A DNA stretch of 64,000 nt from Blastomyces gilchristii SLH14081 (lineage: Eukaryota > Ascomycota > Eurotiomycetes > Onygenales > Ajellomycetaceae). The notes below the pieces were generated by a model. The model searched no databases. It saw nothing but the letters and a program-made list of their open reading frames with translations, and was not told where the DNA came from. Below are positions 11,763 through 22,440 of the stretch, in pieces (the first letter of the stretch is position 1; the number at the start of each line of letters is the position of its first letter). Location: assembly GCF_000003855.2 (NCBI RefSeq), contig NW_003101654.1:266588-330587 (forward strand), given 5' to 3'. Made by a program: the position numbers and the translations under genes.

Positions 11763-13160
11763 TGTAAGAAAATTTCTAAATTCAGAAATATCTGAATAGA
11801 AAGAGATGAAAATTGATCAGATATAGTCTGTTAAAACAGCTATACATTATCTTTTAATATTTTTATTTTGTTATAGTCTCTCTTTACTGTACTTTTTCCT
11901 TTCTTTTCTATTCTGTTCTTTTAAACCAGTTGTAGCTTCAATTGAGTCATCTTTCTTTGAAAACTTCATCATTCTAACTATAATGCCTGAATTCAGCAGG
12001 GAATTTCTTATTGAGAATAAGAGTATCTGAAAATCAGTAATAGAATCTCTCTTAAATACAATAAGTCTATCTGAGATAGATGAAAAGTGAGATAAATTCA
12101 TTCTTTATAATATTTCAGTCAAAATTTTTGACTGTGAGAAAGAAATGCTACTTCTCAAAAATGAGTTAGAAGAATTCAATTCTATTCAACTGAGAAAGAA
12201 GTCTGTATAACTGAATTCAATTGAATTTAGACAAATCAGAAGAAATGTCTACATTTTAGTTTATATAAAAAACTTAAATAATTAAAAATCTCTGAAGTGA
12301 GAGTGACAGCTTTGAAAATGAGAGTTCATGAATACAAAGAGTCAAGAATGAATCTCAAAACATAAATACAGTGTTCAGACTATCAAAGATATGAATACTT
12401 TACAATCTTCTATTTCAGAGACTTAAAATGTGAATTCTGTGTCAAAAATTATAAAACTAGTGAGCATAAATATGAAATATACTTAAAAAGAGATGAAATC
12501 TGTCAATATACTCTGTTTAAATGCTCTAACTGTAAAGAAAAGTATGTATCTAGTTTGAAAGAATGCACATTTACTTCAAGAATGTAAAAGAACTGAAGAA
12601 AAGAAGAAGCTCAAAATCAATATAAAACTGAAGATAATAGTTGAGTCAGTAAATCTATAACTGCAATCTTAAAAAGAAGAAAGTCTTAATTATATAAATT
12701 CTTCAACTCAAATTCTTCAGCTAAATACAAACAGAATTTGAATTCTCAAATATCTGTTAAGATTAGAGAATTGAGAAATAACTCTATTGATAAACTAGAA
12801 AGAATATAAGCAGTTAAAATTCCTACTTTTCAAAACAGTTATAATCTTCTATCACATAATAGTAATTAGGTTCTACTCTATTTCTACTCTCTTTTAGTAT
12901 GAATATACAATAAAAATAATATAAAAAGTTTAAAAATTCTTTAAAAATCATATTTATTTAAAACAATGTGAATAGAAACTCAAATTGTATTTATTTTTAT
13001 CTTCAGATTATATTTGAATAAAAAGTTGACTTTGTACTTCTTCAAGAATCAAACTTTGATACTGAGTTAAAGTACATCATTTCTTATTTAAGCTATTACT
13101 ACTTTTAATCTGAAAAATCTCAGATACAATCAAGAGTAGTGATTTATAAAAGAAAAAGAT
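11763..13160 (+). mobile_element. Tad1-like LINE, copy L-d part 1, with an ORF2-end to ORF1 junction
   Basis: Starts with the last about 150 bp of ORF2 plus downstream sequence (compare 44078-44200), then at about 11920 switches directly into the middle of ORF1 (compare 39200 on), skipping the 3'UTR, tail, 5'UTR and ORF1 start. It continues through the ORF1 zinc-knuckle region into the endonuclease start. Cut at 13160 by gypsy B1 (duplication AAGAT) and resumes at 20642. The same ORF2/ORF1 junction occurs in the minus copy at about 32640-32770. Confidence 0.8.
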
Positions 13161-13441
13161 TGTGGCGGGCTGCGCCCGATCAATTATATAGACTATTCCG
13201 TTACACTTCACAGATTTCTACCGTTCCGATTCTCGGTCGCCGATCCTCAGCTGAAAACCTACAGAATTTCTATTCTTCCGCTCCGAAGCTTCACTGCATA
13301 TATCATCATGTACACATATAAATATTCATTCTGATCATCAATTCTCACACTTTCTCTCTTTTCTTTTCTTCTTTAATGTTTTTCACTTTGTTATATAAGA
13401 CCTATATATTATACTAATCTATTCAGTGTAGGCCTCTTACA
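13161..13441 (+). repeat. 5' LTR of gypsy B1
   Basis: 281 bp, TGTGGCGGG to CCTCTTACA. Its first 170 bp keep about eleven CpG sites. The partner LTR at 19755 has none in the aligned part, although the two were identical at insertion. Confidence 0.9.
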
Positions 13442-14031
13442 CTTGAAAAACATTCATTATCTTCTCATTAGAAATGATTACTCACTGAGATATCTGAACA
13501 CATGACAATATGTAAGAAATAGAGAAACAGTCAAACAGTTAAGCAGACACTGAGTCTCAATCAGTTAAGTGAACACTGAGTTCTTAGATAGAAGCTTGCT
13601 TGTCAGTCACTCTGGCCCTGTAACAAGATCTTGTGAAGAGAACAAGATCTTACAAAGAGAATGTCAGTGAAAAGACCTGAGAGTTCTGACACAGATGTAT
13701 GAGATATTCATACAATTATACTTCTTCTGATTTCACAGATATCACACATTCAATAATTGATATAATCATGTCTAATAATCACATGAAAGAACTCTTGAAC
13801 ATGAGTATAGATGCAGTGCCACAGTGACTCTGAGCAATGTTGAAACTACAACAATAATAAATAGCTAATATGCATGCAACTTAACAACATTAATATGAAG
13901 AGATTCAATAATTATCTTAATAAGAAATTCATGCAATTTCAATATCTACAGAATTGAGTATAAAAGCACTGAAAGAATACTTAGATGCTTTCACATATTT
14001 TAATACTTTCAATCTCACTCTCTACTCATCA

Positions 14032-14980
14032 TGAAGGATGGAAATGCTCATGAAACTGAGTGTAGATGAAGATGCCATCAGTTTACTAATCAATCAAGAT
14101 TGATATATTAAAGAATAATTGAAGAATCATGTGAAACAGAAGTTTCATTTATAAATGAAATTATGTGAACCAGTATTGCAAATGCCTGACAATATCAGCA
14201 AATATCTTGATATTCCGTTTCAAGACACTGTCATGCAACAGAAAGCATTTAATTGATTACAGAGTACTCAACAGAGAAATACTTCTCTCATAATATTTAT
14301 CTCTGACTTCAACACTAAGATTCTAGAAGCAGGTGATTAATCTTGAGAGAATCAAATAAAGATTAGTATGCTTAAGAAGATATTAACTTTTATACTCTTA
14401 CAGACTCTTATAAGTGTAAATGAAGATCAGACTTATGAAGGTTTCTGTATACAACTTTGAATATTGAATGATTATCTTATCAAGCTCAAGAGTATACAGA
14501 ACAGTGATAGAAGACATTACACTTATACATCTGCACTGAGAAATAACTCAGTCACTCATATATCTGCACTGAGAAATAACAACAATGATGCAGATGCTAT
14601 GAACTGACTAGACTTAAATGTCTATGCATAAGCAAGAGTTTTCACTGTCTGAACAGGCTTCTGAGTTCCTGATATCATCTCTGAAGAAGTCACTGATCAA
14701 TGTTAATAAGAAGTATGCATTAACTGTAACTGATCAGAATACATTGTTTTCAACTGCTGATTGATCTATGTATCTCCTCACTTAAGAGAAAGATCAGTGT
14801 CTTCTCATTCAAAGAATGAATCAGTGCCTGTTCACATCAATCATATTGCATTGAAAGAAGATTTGAAAGATAACTATGAGAATGCTCTGATGAAATAGGA
14901 AAAAGATTAGCTTCTGTTCAAATTTGCAAACAGAAGCTTAAAGAGGTCAGATGACAATGATTTGAAGAGAAAATGATAAT
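14032..14980 (+). pseudogene. gypsy B1 gag remnant
   Basis: The translation from about 14032 carries many stops but is colinear with the same region of copy B2 (53650-54560). A short Cys-rich stretch at about 14718-14760 (CINCN then NC) matches a retroviral-type zinc knuckle with one ligand altered, just upstream of the protease, which is the expected place for nucleocapsid. Function is inferred from position and this motif only. Confidence 0.6.
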
Positions 14981-14999
14981 AAATGCAATTCTTATATCT

Positions 15000-15300
15000 A
15001 CTGTAATAGATAATATGTATAATATGAAAGTCATGATAGACAGTGATCTATACTATTATACAACAATTAAATCTTCAGTTATAAGATATTATAACCTTCA
15101 GTGTATTTTCTTATCAAAATCCTGACTTCTCATAGAATTTGATAGTTTAAAAGATGGTTGCATCTATTACATGATAAAACTAAACATAGATGTCAGAGAA
15201 CATTAATGTGAAGATGTCTATACATATGAAGTTAATAATCTTGATTATAATGTTATATTAGAACTTGTCTGACTATTTGAATAAGATATCTTACTGAATA
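15000..15300 (+). pseudogene. gypsy B1 aspartic protease remnant
   Basis: A VMIDS motif at about 15025-15040 corresponds to the catalytic D-S/T-G of retroviral-type proteases (Gly is lost here: DSD). About 70 residues later LDYNVILELVWL matches the conserved protease end (family pattern DYDVILG..WL). It lies between gag and RT as expected. Gly-to-Glu/Asp changes are what G-to-A decay produces. Confidence 0.6.
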
Positions 15301-15689
15301 CTCAGAATAAAAGCTTAATATTCTCTAACAATGATAGAATTCATGAAGATGATATTTATAAAATCATGAATCTGACACAGATCTCTGTCAATGTGTATGA
15401 AATACTCTGAAAAAGAAGTCACTGACAGAATCACTGACAAGGTCACTGATAGCAGAATCATGTGATAATCTACTTCATCAGTCTGATCAATATTGAAAAG
15501 ACTCTAGAAAAGTTATCTTATATCATAATAACAGATTCTCATATAAAACTCTCTTAATAATATCATGAATATCTGAATGTCTTCTGATAAGATAATATTA
15601 TAAAGATACTTCTCTTACAAGACTTAGAAGTGAATCACAGTATTAAGTTAGAAAAGAAGAATGATAAAGACTCTGAATTATCATAAGAT

Positions 15690-16400
15690 CTTCTTTATAA
15701 TATATTCTGACATGAACTTCTTCTTCTTTGAAAGACACTCAATAATCTGTTGAATAAAGAATTCATACATATTAACAACTCTTTCACTGCAGTCTCTATT
15801 CTCTTTACAAAGAAATCAGATGAAGGACTCTGATTCTGCATGAACTATTGAGAACTGAATAGATTAACAAAGAAGAACTGTTATTCTTTATCTCTTATCA
15901 ATGAAACTCTAGCTCATATTGAACAAGCTCAATAATTTACAAAGTGAGATATCATTACTGTGTTTCATAAGATCTGCATCACTGAAGAAGATGAGTAACT
16001 TATAGCATTTCAAACATAATATGATCTCTTTGAATGAGTAGTCACACTCTTCAGACTAACTAATACTCTCAGTATATTTCAGAAGTATATCAACTGAGCA
16101 CTCTGAGATTTCCTTGATAAATTTATATCTATATATCTTGATGACATTTTCATCTTCACTGATGAGTTCAAGAAAGAATATCAAGAATATGTATAAAAGA
16201 TATTATAATAACTATAAGAAGCAGAACTACTGATAGACATAGATAAGTGTGATTTTAAGATTAAAAGTATAAAATATCTAGATTTTATTATAGAAGCTGA
16301 TAAGAAGATCTGAATAAATTCTGAGAAGATCTCTGCTATTCTTGAATGAGAGATTTCATACACTGTGAAAGATGTACAAAGCTTCATCAGATTCACTAAC
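15690..16400 (+). pseudogene. gypsy B1 reverse transcriptase remnant
   Basis: Recognisable RT blocks in order: entry region LNKEFIHINNS, the LF.KK basic block, DIITVFHKI near the first catalytic Asp, and an intact YLDDIFIF box (about 16132-16155) holding the two catalytic Asp residues, then the thumb (SFIRFTNFY, about 16378-16408). Interrupted by stops, mostly TGA. Copy B2 has lost the end of this domain by deletion. Confidence 0.8.
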
Positions 16401-16839
16401 TTCTATTAGTGATTTATACAGAACTTCTCAGATGTCATGAGATCACTTACAAAACTTACTAAGAAAGACTCAGTATTTCAATGATCAGCAGACATTAAAG
16501 CTGCATTTACATAAATAAAGAAGATATTCATTAATACCTCTCTGCTGATAACATTCAATTCTGATTATAAGACAGTTGTTGAAGCTGATTTCTCTGACTA
16601 TATCACAGAAGAAGCTATATTGCAATATAATAATAAAGATGTCTTATAATTATGCATCTTCATATTTAAGAAACTGAGTCCTGCTGAATACAATTATAAG
16701 ATCTATGATAAGAAACTTCTCACAATTATACACTATCTAGAAGAATGAGACTCTGAACTCTGAAGTATCTCTGAATTTAAGATAATCACAGATTATAAGA
16801 ATCTTAAGTACTTCACTACTATCTGTAAACTCACTGAAT

Positions 16840-17971
16840 CTCATAAAAGAGGAAATAGTTTGAAAGAGGCATAGGTATTCTCTGATAGTCAAGCTGCTTT
16901 AAAAAGACTTAGAAATAGTCAGATTTATAATGGTCAAATAAATCTTGAACTGATCTTAAACTCTGTTTTGAAAATTCAAAAGAGAAGAACATCAAAGCTG
17001 ATAATTCATCTGCACTGGGTTCCTACTCATATGAATATTCATGACAATGAATTGGCTGATTCAGCTGCAAAAAAGGGTGCAGAATTAAGCAGATCTATTC
17101 AAAAAATTGTGTCCTGGTCTTTTATAAAGAGAAAAATAAAAGAATCTTGTTTAGACAAGTGGAATGAAAGCTGGCAGAAACAAAAGAAGAGTATACATTA
17201 TTCAAGATTTGAAACAAAACCCAAGTGGAAATCTTGTTCAATTAAATGTAAAAAGAAAATATTCTCATCTATAATACAGCTGAAACTAGGACATGGCTAT
17301 TTCAAATCTTATATACAAAGATTTGATGATAGATTTGACTCAATAGAATGCTCATTCTGCAATGCAAATGAGAATTCTGAGTATATTGTAATACACTGTG
17401 CATTATACAATAGTCTCAGAGTTAGATTGAAAGAGAAGTATGATCTAAATCAATTAAATATGAGATTCTTATTCTCAACTGAGACAGGAATTAAATACTT
17501 AATAGACTTTCTATTAGAAACTCAAGCAGCTACAAGAAAATGGCTAAATTCAGAATTATTTGAATATGAAGAGGAGGAAATCAATCAGATATAGTCTGTT
17601 AAAACAGCTATATACTATCTTTTAATAATTTGTTTTGTTACAGTCTCTCTTTACTTTATCTTTTCCTTTCAATTCCTTTCTATCTATCTATTTAATGTGT
17701 CTATCTTTAAGACTGTGTTCTCTTTCTCTTTTCCTTTGTCATGATATTGTCAAATGGTTTCAAAGTATCAGAAGATGTTAAAACACTGCAATGAGTAAAC
17801 AGTTTTTGTATTCTGGGCTGGAATTTTCTGATTTTGCATATCTGAAATTGATGAATGTATAATAGTTAACTTTACAGATATAGGAAAAACCCTGAGAACT
17901 AAAAGTTCTCAGGTAGATGTCATAGTCTCTGACTGCATACATCTATAATTAAAGAATAATAATAATAATAA
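16840..17971 (+). mobile_element. 5'-truncated LINE insertion in gypsy B1, copy L-h
   Basis: 1.13 kb covering the RNase H end of ORF2, the 3'UTR and an AAT tail, flanked by a perfect 14-bp duplication TAAACTCACTGAAT (16826-16839 and 17972-17985) that interrupts the gypsy RNase H region. It is the least decayed LINE sequence in the window, so probably the youngest. Its 3'UTR holds a perfect hairpin at about 17890-17912 with 9-bp arms CCTGAGAAC and GTTCTCAGG, 60 bp before the tail. Confidence 0.93.
16968..17594 (+). pseudogene. LINE ORF2 C-terminal fragment (RNase H end and zinc motif)
   Basis: 208-codon open frame, the longest intact piece of transposon protein here. It starts inside ORF2, so the Met at 16968 is internal and not a real start. 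Residues about 19-36 carry HWVPTHMNIHDNELAD, the C-terminal RNase H motif of Tad1-type LINEs with its His and Asp. Around residue 128 a CSFC pair is followed by an IHC element, matching the cysteine-rich end of LINE ORF2 proteins. Compared with the same stretch at 43507-44133, this copy keeps Trp codons that have become TGA there. It cannot act alone, since RT and endonuclease are missing. Confidence 0.85.
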
Positions 17972-17985
17972 TAAACTCACTGAAT

Positions 17986-18110
17986 AACAGATATGATGAT
18001 CTGAGTTCTTAAGTTACTTTCATTTTACAATACACTATCATTCTGACAGTCAGAACTCAATAATAGATATTCTCTTATAATGAGAGTAAGATATGTCTTT
18101 CAATGTAACA
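17986..18110 (+). pseudogene. gypsy B1 RNase H end
   Basis: Resumes the gypsy frame after the LINE insertion. Aligned with B2 at 55900-55990, which reads RWSEFLSYFHFTIHY then SQNLMADAL, the usual end of a gypsy RNase H domain. Confidence 0.65.
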
Positions 18111-18419
18111 GACACCTGTTGAATGAACTGAGAACATCTGCTCTTAGATTCAAAGATATTGATTGATCAAGATGAAACAACTCATGACACTATATATACT
18201 TCTCTAATTAGAATACTCTCTCTGTGAACTGACACTGACATCAATATCTTCACTTCTTCTATACTGGATAAATTATAGCATACAACAGCTCAAACTGATG
18301 AACTTCTTCAAACACTTATTAAAGTAGTATATCAAGAAACACTCTGATTTCTTTCAGAACTATGTATAAGAATCAACATCTTGAAATACTTAATCATTGA
18401 TAATAACACTCTGTGATTC

Positions 18420-19300
18420 TGTGAATGATGCTGAGTCTCTCATTCTGACTTCTTACATATATGAATAATGCAAGAGATGCATGATTCTTGTATAATCAGT
18501 TATTCAGATTGTGAACAACTGTACTAAATAATCTCTCAAGAGTTCTACTGATCTGAGATATTGAACAGTATCAGACATTTCATTTGAAACTGTAACTATT
18601 GTTTCTTCATCATCTTATAAAAGAACTGTAGAAAAGACCTGCTGAAATCACTCAATATCTCTGATAGAATCTGATAAGATGTGATAATTAACTTCACTAT
18701 TAATCTCTCTGAGAGTAAGAATTATAGAAACATTCTGATCATTATAAACTGATTGAGCAAGAGTGTAATATTGAAATCTTGTAATAAGATGAATACTGAA
18801 CAAGTCACTGATGATTTTCTTCAGAGCTCATTTTATCAGATGCATGAATTTCTGAGATCTATAGTATCAGATCAGAGTTATTAATTCATGAGCACTTGCT
18901 GAATAAGAATCTGTCAAGTTCTCAAGATTACACACTGTTTGTTAACTGTCTATCACTCTGAGACTGATAATATATCAGAATGAATAATTCAGATTATAAA
19001 GAATTATCTTTATAAGTTCTGTAATCACTTATAAGATAATTCATATGATCTTCTTCTACATACTGAAGTTGCTATCAATGATCAGAATTCTGTTTCAACA
19101 GATATAAGCTCATTCTTTTTCATATATGACTATTATATGAAGATATTGAATCTTGTAGAGATTTCACATTTCACATCAAACTTCTGCAGTCTGATTCAGA
19201 TCACTAATAGTATAGTAATGAAGCTCTGAGATGCTTATAATTGAGTAGAAGCCTCTATGATAAGTGCCAAACAGAATTAAGAAGATTAAACTAATGTTTA
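18420..19300 (+). pseudogene. gypsy B1 integrase remnant
   Basis: HHCC zinc-binding region (His near HSDCEQLYQII, then CNYCF, about 18490-18600) followed by the core, with WDVIINF (first Asp) and a second Asp region near SIVSDQ (about 18860). The order fits a chromovirus integrase between RNase H and the chromodomain. Stops are scattered throughout. Confidence 0.7.
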
Positions 19301-19554
19301 CTGAGATTCTGCTAAGTAATATGAGATAGAAGATCTAATGTGATTGAGTCTTAAGATTATATAAATCACACATTCATCTCATACACTGAATTACTGTCAT
19401 GTTAAATATAAGATGATAGAAGTTCTAGACAGTTATAATTACTGTCTTAATATATTATCAGAGATTTATAATATCTTTCATACAAGCTTACTCTGCTGTA
19501 CTGTTACTGATCTGTTCTCTTCTTAACTGACTTTCAATTAGCAGTTATCAGAGA

Positions 19555-19700
19555 TTATAGAAGAAGACAATGAACTTGAGTGAGAGATTGAGAATATTCT
19601 TAATAAGAGACTTTGCAGCTGCAGTCAACAATATCTTATAAAATGAATCAGCTATAATCATCTAATCTAAACTCTGAGCTCTGTATTATCTGAAACAGCG
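19555..19700 (+). pseudogene. gypsy B1 chromodomain
   Basis: The translation contains LEWEIENILNKRL then QQYLIKW and, after a short gap, LSETAAL, the three-strand plus helix pattern of a chromodomain with its aromatic Trp residues. It ends the pol frame about 55 bp before the 3' LTR. In chromoviruses this domain targets integration to histone-marked heterochromatin, consistent with the nesting seen here. Confidence 0.7.
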
Positions 19701-19805
19701 GCTCTTAACCGATGAGAACTAGGCACAATCTCACTTCTGAAAAGAAGAGACTAATGTGACAGACTGTGTCTGATCACTTATATAGACTATTCTGTTACAC
19801 TTCAC

Positions 19806-20403
19806 TAGACTGACCGCCGGGATCATGAATTTCACGTTTGATCTCATTTAGTCTGATCTCATACATTTCTTGGCGTGAATCCCGCTGAGACTAGTCATTA
19901 AAAAACATGCAAAGTGACTATATATCAGATCTTAAAAATGAAATCATGACTTGAAAAAAATAAGAAAGTTATCTCATTCAATTTCATTTAGTCTCATTCT
20001 TAGCATAAAGTTACTATTTTTAGACATTTTAAGGATTTTTTTTAGACTATTTTTAATTTTCAAAAAAAACCCTTTTTGCGAATACTGCCCCCCCCCCCCC
20101 CGCCCCCTAAGCCATACCCCTAGTTTGCATTGACCGTGCCCACCCCGCCTGCTACTTCATAGATGAGCAGAGAGTGGGGCGTAGTTCTCGGAGGGATCAG
20201 TCAACGACTAGCCGGAGTGAAAATGTGCGGGNNNNNNNNNNNNNNNNNNNNNNNNNNNNNNNNNNNNNNNNNNNNNNNNNNNNNNNNNNNNNNNNNNNNN
20301 NNNNNNNNNNNNNNNNNNNNNNNNNNNNNNNATCAGTCGAATTGATAATGAGACTATCAAAAAATCTGGTCCTGGTTTCAGACGCGGTCACACGGTGAGT
20401 CTA
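19806..20403 (-). mobile_element. hAT-type MITE, copy F, containing an assembly gap
   Basis: Ends TAGACTGACCG and GTGAGTCTA, flanked by CACTTCAC (19798-19805 and 20404-20411). The left 282 bp and right 72 bp match the MITE family. The middle does not: from 20088 it holds a run of 14 C, about 130 bp of GC-rich sequence unlike the family, and 100 N. It is either a longer family member with different internal sequence or a faulty contig end. Confidence 0.8.
20232..20331. other. Assembly gap (100 N)
   Basis: Exactly 100 N, the usual placeholder for a gap of unknown length, so true spacing between 20231 and 20332 is not known. Confidence 0.99.
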
Positions 20404-20908
20404 CACTTCACAGATTTCCACTGTTTCAATTCTCAGTTGTCAATTCTCAGCTGAAAATCTACAGAATTTCTATTCTTCTGCTCTGAAGCTTCACTGTATA
20501 CATTACTATGTATATAAATAAATATTCATTCTGATCACTGATTCTCACACTTTCTCTCTCTTCTTTCCTTCTTTAATGTTTTTCACTCTGTTATATAAGA
20601 TCCATATATTATACCGATCTATTCAGCGTAGACCTCTTATAAAGATCAAGATATTAATTTAATCTGAGATTTAATATCATATCTGACTCTAATATTCTAG
20701 TGAGTAATATTATAGATAAAGAGAATGAATTTGATACTATTAAACTTATAAATATCTATAATGAAAAGTCATTGAAAGAAAACAACAATATCTGAATAAT
20801 TGATAGAGGATTTTTAAATATAATTCTCTTAAAAAACTCTATAATTATAGAAGACTTCAATGCACATCATTTCTGATTAAGTTCAGAATGCAGAAGAGTA
20901 GTAGTAAG

Positions 20909-21219
20909 TTCAAAACCTGTAGATGATATATTAAATCTGAAACTCGAGCATCTCAGATTTCTACTAAATACAGAGATGTATAAATTACTTTAATAAATTA
21001 CTCTATATTTCTGAGCAGAGAAGTTATTATTATATATATCTAATTGTCACTTCTTTGTATTTTTCTATATTCTTATTATCTTAACATAATCTTAATATCT
21101 GTATTTTCTTCTGTATAACTAACACTTGATCTGTATTTAACATTATACAAGAACTCATCATAAAGTTCACTTGTATATAAGTATAATGAAAGAATAATAA
21201 TAATAATAATAATAATAAT
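20909..21219 (+). mobile_element. tRNA-derived SINE, copy 4 (5'-truncated)
   Basis: Begins inside the B box (TTCAAAACC) and runs to the AAT tail. Flanked by AGTAGTAAG (20900-20908) and AGCAGTAAG (21220-21228), a 9-bp duplication with one transition. It lies in the LINE endonuclease region. The minus-strand copy at 30877-31188 has the same truncation point and insertion site. Confidence 0.88.
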
Positions 21220-21878
21220 AGCAGTAAGTGCAGATAAACTAATTGAATGAACTTTTAAATATTTAATAGATTTAGTTAACAAGTCTGATTAATAAACATT
21301 CTTTAGAAAAGACATATAACAGAAATCTATTATAGATTTAACTTTCATATTATAAAATCTAATTGAAAAAAGACTTATAAACTGATTTATTGATTTAAAT
21401 AAGATCTCAGAATCAGATCATGAGATTATTCAATTTAATATTAAACTAACTGAAAAATAAATGAGTGAAAATTCTCTTCTCTCTAATCAGTATAACTTTG
21501 AAAAAGCTGATTGAAAAGTAGTTGAAGAAAGTGTAAAACAGCTGAAATCTGAAAAGTAGAGTAAGCTCTATTAAAATCAGAGTCAAGATATCTTAAATAA
21601 AATACTTAAGAATAGAGTAAAGCTGATTACATCTATTTTTCTAACAAGTATTAAAGAAAATATTTCAAAGAAAAAGTCTTCTGAGTATTTCAAATCTCAA
21701 TAAAATAAGAATATTACTTCTAAAAGAAAACAATTAATCACTGTTAAAAGAGATTAAAAGAATAACTTAATATCTGATAAAGAGTTTAAAATTATTTGAA
21801 ATGAATATTTTTCAGATATTAAAAGAGTTAAAACAGACTGCTGGAAAAGATTTCTTAAAGAAGTATAAGAAAAAGAAG

Positions 21879-22253
21879 CCTCAGTGGCTGAATAATTAAT
21901 GCGGTTACCTGGTAGCACCTTGGCATGGGAAACCAAGGTGTGTGGGTTCAAAACCCGCAGGGGATACATTAAATCCGGAACTCAAGCACCTCAGGTTTCT
22001 AATAAATACAGAGGTGTAATCGCTTCAATAAATTGCTCTATGTTCCTGGGCTGGGAAGTTATTATCGCATGTATCTAATTGTCACTTCTTTGTATTTCCT
22101 ATGTTCTTGTTATCTTGGCGTGGTCTCAACACCTGTATTTCCTTCTGTATAACCAACACTTGAGCTGTATTTAACATCACGCAAGGACTCATCATAAGCT
22201 CCGCTTGCATATGAGTATAATGAAAGAATAATAATAATAATAATAATAAGAAG
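21879..22253 (+). mobile_element. tRNA-derived SINE, copy 3 (full length)
   Basis: A box altered to TGGCTGAATAA; B box GGTTCAAAACC; AAT tail. Flanked by the 12-bp duplication AAGAAAAAGAAG (21867-21878 and 22254-22265) in the LINE between endonuclease and RT. The body is nearly free of decay while the surrounding LINE is strongly decayed, so it arrived late. The other arm of the inverted repeat lacks it. Confidence 0.9.
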
Positions 22254-22440
22254 AAGAAAAAGAAGTTTTTAAAGACTTTAACTATATTAAAACAAGAAGT
22301 GTAGCAAAGCTTTCAATCTTAGAATATAAATTTCAGAATGAATTATATACAGTAAACACTTTTGAGAAAAAGTATCAAGCTTTTATAAGAATTCTCTTTC
22401 AAAATTCATTACATTTAGAAGAGAAGAATATGTTATTTCA

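Larger units (their letters stand above)
13161..20641 (+). mobile_element. Complete Ty3/gypsy chromovirus family B, copy B1
   Basis: Bounded by LTRs at 13161-13441 and 19755-20641 (the latter split by a MITE) and by the 5-bp duplication AAGAT (13156-13160 and 20642-20646). Order on the plus strand: gag with a CCHC-like knuckle, aspartic protease, RT, RNase H, integrase, chromodomain. Nested inside are a 5'-truncated LINE (16840-17971) and a MITE (19806-20403). A purine-rich stretch (AAAAGAAGAGACTAA) directly precedes the 3' LTR and fits a polypurine tract. All frames are broken. Confidence 0.9.
19755..20641 (+). repeat. 3' LTR of gypsy B1, split by a MITE
   Basis: TGTGACAGACTG to CCTCTTATA, interrupted at 19806-20403 by a MITE with the 8-bp duplication CACTTCAC. 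Relative to the 5' LTR nearly all CpG sites are converted, and so is the first C of most CpC pairs; TTACACTTCACAG, which has several CpA, is unchanged. Confidence 0.9.
20642..22440 (+). mobile_element. Tad1-like LINE, copy L-d part 2
   Basis: Continues L-d after gypsy B1: endonuclease domain and start of RT, colinear with about 40430-41500 of the full-length LINE, with SINE 4 (20909-21219) and SINE 3 (21879-22253) inside. Homology stops at about 22440 and resumes at 23506. No open frame. Confidence 0.85.
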
